A DNA stretch of 64,000 nucleotides from Rhizoctonia solani. Lineage: Eukaryota; Basidiomycota; Agaricomycetes; Cantharellales; Ceratobasidiaceae. The notes under the pieces are model-generated. The model did no database searches. It was given only the letters and a program-made list of their open reading frames with translations, and was not told where the DNA came from. The stretch is taken from positions 1 through 64,000 of the forward strand of contig NC_057380.1 of assembly GCF_016906535.1 (NCBI RefSeq), written 5' to 3'. Shown one piece after another: positions 56,165 to 64,000 of the stretch. How positions within the stretch are numbered: the first letter of the stretch is position 1; each line of letters begins with the position of its first letter. The translations under genes were made by a program, and so were the position numbers.

Positions 56165-56943
56165 GGTGGTCAAGTGCCAGTTCCTCAATTCCAAGCCATG
56201 ACGTTGGCGCACCTTAATTGAGTTGTGATTACGTGAGCACGGTCATTTTCTTTCCTTCTCTAATCAGCAGAGTACATCACTCTACGGTCCATAAGCTTAA
56301 GGAAGTGGGCGAGCACTTCTGTTCTACTTGTATATTAAAGACATTTAGGAGGACCCGCCTTTCCGAATCGGTGAAGGTATGTCGTCGCTGAAAAACCACC
56401 GAGTCGGGTTTGGACTAGGTATGCGTGTTCTTTGTAGTGAGGTCGTGATTCAGTGCTTTGCGAACAAGTGAAATGGTGGGCTGGGTCTCATCCAAATATC
56501 TCATTCTCTCCTTCTTTCCGACTCTCCCACCCAAAACTGCTACTCTTCCTCGACTTTTTTCCTTATTGAACATTTCGCCAACGCCAGGTTAATCATGGTT
56601 TTTCTCACATATGTATAGTATGCGTGTACAGTGATTTAAGCTCTCCCATAATCAGTGTATTTAACATACGACTTTACAACCAATCTAACAAAAAATTCGA
56701 ACATATCCAAAGTTAAGCTTGAATTTGACGCACTAACTAATAACTTGAGTATTCGAGCGGTATAAATGATTTTTGCTCAAAAGGTCTGGACGCATAGTAA
56801 ACTCAATACGTCGCATTGTGTGCACTGGTCATGAACCACATTATTCTTTCGCTGGCCTATAGACAATCACACTGAATTACTCATTGAGGTGTATTCATTT
56901 TTCATACAAGACTTAGACTTGCGAATACTTTGGAGTATAGACA
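56165..56943. other. Intergenic region
   Basis: About 780 bp between the PL14-like start codon and the 3' end of the MACPF/jacalin gene, both on the minus strand. It serves as the PL14 5' flank. Nothing further is recognised. Confidence 0.5.
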
Positions 56944-59257
56944 TTATACCGGTGGAGTTCCCCAGGCCAAAATCAGCGACTGAATATATGCACCACTGGA
57001 TCATGACCTACGTCAAGCTTAGAAATTTTAAAATTTACATAGACTTACCTGTTTCCTAGGAAGAAGTATAATACCATATCTTTCTGTGGGGGATCGAACG
57101 TAACCAATGTGCCGGCATCTTGCCCGAACTTCTTCGTGTTTCCTAACACTCGGTTTAGTACTCAGCAAATAGGTTCAAAAAATCTTTTTCTACCTTTGTT
57201 TGTCGTAAACTCCAATTGGTATACTACATTATGGACCCGTTTGCTTTTCACTTGTGTAATGTGTTCATCCTCAGCTAGTGTCCAAGCGTCTCGATTGCCG
57301 GCCTCTGTCCCCCGAACAGGCGTCTCCTGGTGTACTTCAACCCCACCTAGTTTGGAGCTATATGTGACCTGTGTATGTTCGATTTGTGCACGCTGTTTAC
57401 TGTCGGACGGTATTACTCACCTGGAAACCGGCCACTGGTTGTGCAGTATTCCTAAAGCAGAATCGAGAAATACGTGATGTAGACGGATCACCTAGGTACC
57501 GGAAGTCATTGAAGATGGTTCCAGTGCCACCAGAGACAATCTGTAGCTCAATGTTTCGATTGTCTTCGGCTTTGATGTCGTGACGCCAGACTGCCTAATG
57601 ACAATCACGATATCAGTCAATATGCCGAGGTACCTCGGCATGACTTTACTAACCTGGAGTTGTGTCAGCCAATTGACATCATAGCTACCGGCAAATCCTG
57701 CTAGTGCGCAACCACCCTCGTTCCAAGCCATAGGAGTACCTGTGTCAGTTAAGTCCCCGTAGCGATGGGAAACCTCGTATGTGTTTTTGACGAATTGGAT
57801 AGTCTTGATCCAGGCGTTATAATTCCACACGAAAACGTGCGTAATAAATTCGCCTGGAAAACTCTCAGCACTCGTCCCTCTCACGCATTTGCCTATCAAT
57901 ACCTGGTGCGAGCACAAAGCTGTCAGTTGGCTTGTTGGCTGGCGCCTTCCCAAACCCATACGGTCCAGCCTCGGCGCCATCCACGTAAGTGACCGAGATG
58001 TCCTTCATGCCGTCTGCATTGTACCAAACATTGATCTGCTTGATATCTTTCACTCTGCCGGAAGTGCAATCGAATCCAAGAGGAAGATTTCCGCCTGCCG
58101 CTATAGAGCGAGTAATGACACTTCCATAGGAGAACAGCCGATTGATTTTCTGTCGGAGCACCTTCGACAAAAGATCGGTGACCGGTATTCCTTGGTTTAC
58201 TTTGACAACTCGCCAACACGAAGAGCTTTCTACTCTCATTTGTGAGTCAACAAGGAATATAACTTTGTACTAGGTGGCATCATACCATTCTTGACAAGGT
58301 CAGTTAACCAGTTATTGAACCCCGACTTGGAAAAGATTTCTGGACGACCGCCCTGCCAAAAATTTAGAAGAAGATACGACAGACCAGGGTCCCGAGCTTA
58401 CTTGAATCCTTGACTCGAATCGTCTCTCAAAATTGCCAGTGATATCCAAGCTGCGGTCGATCGCCTGCATGACGTCTGGGCCCCGATCAGGCGGTCGGAA
58501 TGTCGCTGCATCTCCTGCGAGGGTCTGCTTCGACCCAAGGACGCCAGTCGTAGCCAGCGAGGCTCCGCCTACGGCAACCTAAGTAATACTGTCAACCGTT
58601 GTACTATCATCACCTAAGATATTACGAACAGTAGGAACCATTTCTCCCCTGGTCACCTAAATCAGTGATCGCATATATGCATAACGAATAAAGGCACCAA
58701 CCATGCTGCGAAGACACTTCGAAGGGCCTCCATCTGACCCGTGGACCCGGATGCCTTTAACGCATTTTCCACGTCTGTCACAAACTCCTTCGCTGGTTCT
58801 AGGTCTTGTGCACGAAGACTGACCGTCCAGCGATGGACTACCATTCGCCGAGACACCCAGTTACCCGGGTTCGCCTTGGGCTCTTGGTAGATCACACCCC
58901 ATGGCCGAGCTGGTAGTTCGCTCGGAGCTGGCCATCCCATATGGATATACCGCGCATCGACCTCGTTGACAGGATAGAACTCCTCGGTTGAATTATGCTG
59001 GCACGGTTGGATCGAGAAGACAGTGCCGGCGCGAATTCGAGCTACTTGACGACTGGATTTGTAGGGCCCGTTGGGTTCGCTAAACGTGATTCCACGAAAG
59101 ACTGGTCCAACCAGTAAGCTACTATCCCAATAAGCATCACTAAAGTGACTTACAGTCTGATTGCTCCAACTGGATCATATGGAGGTCAGCACAGACTCGG
59201 AGCAAGACGATACACAGGCTGTCTACTTACGAGCTGGTAGCCTGGCATGTCCGACAT
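56944..59257 (-). CDS. MACPF-like / jacalin-lectin protein, paralogue 1
   Basis: Predicted membrane-active, sugar-binding protein. The N-terminal ~250 residues match the fungal MACPF-like type (GWPAPSEL, WGEMVP plus a Gly-rich helix region, a DRGPDVMQ-like segment). They are followed by a jacalin-like lectin domain (GPYGFG, FVLAPGEFITHV, a terminal GGCALAGFAG turn) and a second shorter jacalin-like domain ending near FLGN...AYIQSL. Many small exons: 59257-59231, a 16-nt microexon 59169-59154, then from 59101 downward. An upstream extension as in paralogue 2 is absent, so the protein starts nine residues before the microexon. The stop is at 56944-56946 if the last acceptor is CCAG near 57000. 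No signal peptide is visible. MACPF proteins can oligomerise into pores; whether this one does is unknown, and roles in defence or host interaction are inference. Confidence 0.72.
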
Positions 59258-61615
59258 GGTGGTAATATATTTGAGTGAAGCGCAAGATATGGAGGGTATG
59301 CTAAGCTAGATGCAATATATAGTTCTCAGTAGCGTCGAGACTAGATGCCGGAGTGGCCACGGTCACTGGTCACACGGACAAAACAAGCAAGAATGAAACC
59401 TTAATTTCGTGCTGCTTGCTCGCCTCATCCTCCAGTTTGTGGCTTGTGACACAATTGGAGCAGATAAATTAGCCGCCACCTCCCAGGTGATGCAAAGATC
59501 TACACAACGGACTTGGCCGTAGTTCCAGTGGAGCATCCAGTTGGAATACATCGATGTATCATTGACTATCAGATGGACAGACCTCCAACATGACTCTCGG
59601 CAACAAACAAAGATGGTGGGAGTCCCAAAGCTGTCAGAGTCCTCGTATCGACATTTTAGTTGCACGGGGATCTATAGATACATAAAGAACTTGATCCGCA
59701 GTGATCGATCATCTTCGCCTGTGATATGTATCCACCACGCGTGTCATGCTCGCCGTGAGCACGAAAAATTGAGCTTATCTCTGAGGCAACAAACATGAGA
59801 CACAATATTATTGAGGTTGATCAACACAGCTGAAGGCATAATGAATTTTTCAGTTTGGCTGAGGTCTCGATCGGGGAGTTATTAACACTACCTTTGAGTT
59901 AACAACGCCAGAAAATCTATCATCAAGCAACCGAGTTCACTTCAAATGAATAGAATGTACTAGAGATTTACTTGCGTCGTTACCTGTCCGGGCGGATGAG
60001 AGCAAATGGATATAGCTGGGAGACAATGGTCGAAGAAGCAACCCCAGATGTCGGGTGGACACTTAGTGTCCCATTGGGGATTTGAGATGAAGATGCACAA
60101 TAGGTACCATCGATACATCTATATAATCTGGTAACATGTTGGGGGGGGGGGTTGTAACAGCATAATTGGAAAGATTGTACCGAAAGGACGTTGATGAGTA
60201 CAAACTTACATATTGTGATGGATGTAGAGAATATCAAATGTGCTGCGCCACACCGTTTTGGGTAGCACTAGTTAATATGATGATCCAGAAGCTACAAGAC
60301 CTTTATCTTGCGGCCTAGACTCCCATGAGGCGAGTCAATAGCGCGAGATTGGGCCGAGTAATACTACACTCAGTCATACTGAGTGCTACATACGCTAAAT
60401 TCCGAGATTTCGGCCCATTCAACTTATCCATCTCGTCCCACTTGTTGAAGCATAAACGGCCTGCAATTAACCGCGCGGGACCGAACGGTGGGGTTCGGAC
60501 CATATATGAGCCTGTGGGTACTCCTCCTCGATCATGAAAGCACTTGTATAAACTAACATGGGTCCGTTATCCGACTACCAGTGCTCAGGTAGGGTACAAT
60601 ACATAAATTACAGACCCAATGGTTTGGAGAAAGGAAAAGAAAAAACGGCTCTGATAGTTCGTTATGACCATTAAATTCAGATTAATGATCTTCCAAAGGA
60701 TAGTGCTGCTTGATCGGCGAGTATTATATCGGGCTGTGCTTAAAGTTGAATTAAGATGAGCCTACAGTGTATCTCAGATATACCATAGAAATTTAAGTCC
60801 GCGCAGACGCGCACGAAGATCAACTCCTGGATAAGTCGACACATTCATGCTAGCCTTCAAAAAAAATTAACATCAGGTGCATATCGCTCATTTGGGTTCA
60901 ATCCGAATACGTGTATACTAAGTTCTTGTGGGCATGTGATGGGCTTCACTCATCTTTTTTTTACTACATTGATTTGGGGTCTTCATAACGCGAGGTACCG
61001 ATTCCATCCACGTGCTTATATTTGTTGGCATACATCAGTAAGCATATATCGGGATATTTGCTGGATATGATGCTGCAACTGAGCTCCGCCGACTGGTCAT
61101 CTGGACTTTTGCATGAATCTTCGTGAGTTCGGCGTATACATTTATGTAGCCCCCAGTTACGGCCACCCCGTTGGAAGATCATTTTCGAATAGCCACAGCA
61201 AATTCCCTCATGCTTCTATTCGGATAGAATGAGGGGTACGCAATATCAACCCTATTATGGAGACAACACCTCGACGGGCGGTGCCAAAATTAATCTGATC
61301 TCTCGATCCACACCCGGATACCAATCGGACCTTTCACGTGAACATGCGGCTAACAATATCCGCTCCACATCGAAAGATAGCCAGTACACGTAGTACAGCT
61401 TACCCATGTCAGATGAAAATCGGTACAGAATAGCACAAACAGTGATTTACGTCTGGCCTTGGGGGCGAGCAAGGAGGAGCTGAAGGTTTAATCAATGGTG
61501 TGACAGTATGCCTGTCACGAATAACAGCGCGAGTAGTGCTATTGTAGCTCTTTAAAAAGATTCCTTTCTCAACAAGGTTGCCCATCGCTGAAGTATCTCT
61601 CTTGTCATCTTTCCT
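59258..61615. promoter_or_regulatory. Shared intergenic region of the divergent MACPF/jacalin pair
   Basis: 2.36 kb between two head-to-head paralogues, so it must hold both promoters. No separate gene is supported. A ten-G run lies at about 60140-60150. I could not identify paired regulatory motifs by eye. Confidence 0.45.
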
Positions 61616-64000
61616 ATGTCTAGTTCAGCTGAGCAGAAAACAACCTCATATTGGAGTACTCTTCAAAAGGTCAGCACTCTGTTCTCAGACCGTTAAAACG
61701 ACGACTAACCAAGTACTAAGGGTACTCTCACGGAAGCATCGTTCGAGTACGGCCTCAAACGTCCCACCGACCTGGACTATCAGCTTGTGAGTAGAGAATC
61801 CAGTCCTATGTGAGCAGTCTCATGCTCATTTCCCGCCCGATATTAGCCCGAAGACTCCGACTGTAAGTAAAGTTGCTTCTGCTAGGGACTGAAATATGTG
61901 CCAACCAAACATGTAGTCTTACGCGGAGTCACATTCAACGGCCCTAATGGCCCTTACAAGTGCAGCCGCCAAGTCTCTCGTCTTCGCTCAAAAGCTGTGT
62001 ACTCTTTGAAGTGCTCTTCGGACATATCTACCGAGGAGTTCTATCCGGCAAATGATCGAGATGCTCGCTATATTCATATGGGATGGCCAGCTCCCAGTGA
62101 GTTGCCAACCGGCCCTATGGATGCAATGTACCGAGGTCCGAAGTCTCCCCCCACTGCGGACAATTTGGTCTGCAGAAGAATGGTCATTCATCGTTGGACT
62201 ATAAGCCTTCTTGCAGAGGATTTGGAACCGGTTGATGAATTCACCAAAGCGGTAGAAAAGGCGCTTAAAGAGTCGAACGCGATCGACCAGCATGAAGCTC
62301 TCCGTGACATTTGTGCGGCCTGGTACGTTATCTATCTTTGATTGCTGCCATTTTCATGGCTAACTCCCATTGTTACAGGGGTGAAATGATACCGCTGGTA
62401 GGAAACACAGTGTCCTTATGTATTTATCATTACTGAATGCTTTGTCAGTGCGCGGTGATTGGCGCTTCGATGGCGGCTACTGGCACACTCGGTTCCAAGC
62501 AGACCCTTACGGGTGATTCAGCGACGTTCCGTCCGTCTGATCGTGGACCGGACATAATGCAGATGATAGATGCGAATTTAGACATTACCGGAAATTTCGA
62601 AAGGAGATTCGAATCACGCATTCAGGTAGGTATATCTGAATATCACTGTTAGTGGCTATCACTAAGCCACCTACAGGGCGGATCCCCCGAGATATTCAGC
62701 AAATCAGGCTTTAATCCTTGGTTGACCAACTTGGCAGATTTTGGTGGGTATGCGAATAATACTTTATCTGGCGTTTTACTGAATGGATTCCGCAAATAGA
62801 TAATTGCTGGACCTGGGAGGTTGTCAAAGTTAACCGAGGAGTGCCAATCATTGACATACTACCAAGCAAACTCCGGGACCAGTGCGCCCGTCTGCTTTCA
62901 CAACCAAACGCAATCTGGCGCACTCCTGCCATTGGTGCAGCTGACCCCCTCACATTCAATGGTGCTTCTTTGGGTGTGAAGGATATAAAGCAGATCGACA
63001 TCTGGTACAATACGGCACTTGTTCAAGATATCTCATTTGTTTACACTGATGGGGCAGTGTCCGGCCCGTACGGCTTCGGAAAGACCAACAAAATCTCTGA
63101 TAGCTTTGTGCTTGCCCGAGGTAGAATGCCCCTTTCCCTACCTTCTTACATAACCGTAAGCTGATATGTAACAGGCGAGTTCATCACGGATGTTTTTATC
63201 TGGCCTTACGGTGCCTCAATCCCGGCCATACAGTTTGTCAAGAACACTACTCAGATTTCTCCACGTTACGGTGCTAGTTCAGGCTGGGGTGAGCCAATTA
63301 TCTCCACCGCGGGTGGTAGCGCCTTGTTGGGGCTGTCCGGAAGTTTCAATACAGCTCAGCTGCAGCAGCTCCAGGAAAGTGGTGTTATGTCAAAAGTATA
63401 AGAGACACATTGAAATCCAACTCAAAATAGGCGGTTTGGCGTAGCGATGTCAAAAGCGACGATTATAGAGCTATTGCTACCTCGAGCGTCGGGTATGGTA
63501 ACGGAACGATGTTCAACGACTACCGGTTTTTGGGTCACCCACCAACGTCGCGCATCAGCGCAATTGAGTTTAGAAACACTCTTCAGGCGATCGCACGGTT
63601 CCAGGCAAGTGGGGAGTAAATGTTTTATAGATTTAGACACTCACCTGCTTCTAGGTCACTTATAGCTCTACGCGCAATGGTACTCCGATCAAAGAGACTA
63701 CGCCAATGCGTGGCACGGATGCCGGCAATACAGACACATGGAACTTGGAAGAAGATGAATTCATTACGCAGGTTTCCGGTAGATACAACGGAACGGCTAT
63801 ATATCGACTTGAGTTCACGACAAGCAAAGGTTTGAATGGCTCCTCGATATATTGCGTCCTCCCTGACATTTATTAGGCATCACCAAGAGGATGGGACAGG
63901 AATTCGGGGAATGGTTCACAGTCCTACCGCCGAAAAAAGGGATGGTACTGTATTATATATGCGGAAAAACGTGAGTAGTTACACAATACACTTGTAATTT
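61616..64000 (+). CDS. MACPF-like / jacalin-lectin protein, paralogue 2 (runs off window)
   Basis: Same architecture as the minus-strand paralogue and clearly homologous along its whole length. Exons begin 61616-61669 and 61721-61786, then a 16-nt microexon ending in ACT before GTAAGTAAAG (near 61857-61872), then a large MACPF-like exon from about 61920 to 62322. Short exons follow to the first jacalin-like domain (about 62760-63400) and the second (about 63420-63960). The last visible intron starts with GTGAGTAG near 63971, so the final exon is outside the window. Its N-terminus is about 30 residues longer than in paralogue 1. Some exon joins around 63380-63430 are uncertain. The frame otherwise looks intact. 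Confidence 0.72.

Overview
The window is one chromosome end of a filamentous basidiomycete. It opens with about 116 bp of C-rich telomere repeat in the orientation of a left end and runs inward. The genes have many 45-65 nt GT-AG introns, often with a CTAAC-type branch site. The families present (FunK1 kinase, NACHT-WD40, GH128, expansin, PL14, AA3 remnant, MACPF-like/jacalin, Ty3 chromovirus) fit an Agaricomycete of the Rhizoctonia/Ceratobasidium kind. That placement is inferred from gene content; no marker gene proves it.

Layout. 1-2700: telomere, an ~81-bp subtelomeric minisatellite built around a short hairpin, and unassigned subtelomere. 2700-5700: one weak two-exon ORF and a dispersed repeat. 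5743-8521: FunK1-type kinase, reading frame doubtful in places. 8.5-11.9 kb: no gene found. 11934-12808: secreted expansin-like protein (4 exons). 14815-18372: SEY1/RHD3/atlastin-type ER-fusion GTPase (15 exons, 795 aa). 19210-24840: two minus-strand genes for very unusual multidomain sugar enzymes, an intronless methyltransferase-GT8 fusion and an SDR epimerase/dehydratase-GT-GT2-membrane fusion. 27124-28304: secreted GH128-type glucanase. 29226-30417: dispersed repeat joined to the degenerate C-terminal half of a GMC (AA3) oxidoreductase. 30963-35795: NACHT-14xWD40 NLR-like protein.

35.9-54.1 kb is a transposon graveyard that can be dissected base by base. It holds a palindromic TA-flanked element carrying three solo LTRs with matching empty sites in the opposite arm. 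It also holds solo LTRs of at least three families, most with 5-bp target duplications, a decayed chromovirus 3' half, and one complete chromovirus (46131-52391, TSD CTTCT). That complete copy sits inside another solo LTR (TSD GGGCC), inside a third (TSD TAAAA), inside a broken host gene. The two LTRs of the complete element differ at 10 positions, all CpG-to-TpG/CpA transitions.

55.0-64.0 kb: a PL14-type polysaccharide lyase, then a divergent pair of MACPF-like/jacalin-lectin paralogues; the second runs off the window.

Functionally the arm mixes cell-wall-active secreted proteins (expansin, GH128, PL14, AA3 remnant), glycan-building enzymes, carbohydrate-binding membrane-active proteins and an NLR-like sensor. 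This is the kind of accessory set expected near a chromosome end. SEY1 is the only clear housekeeping gene. All exon boundaries were spliced by eye; no alignment or database search was run.
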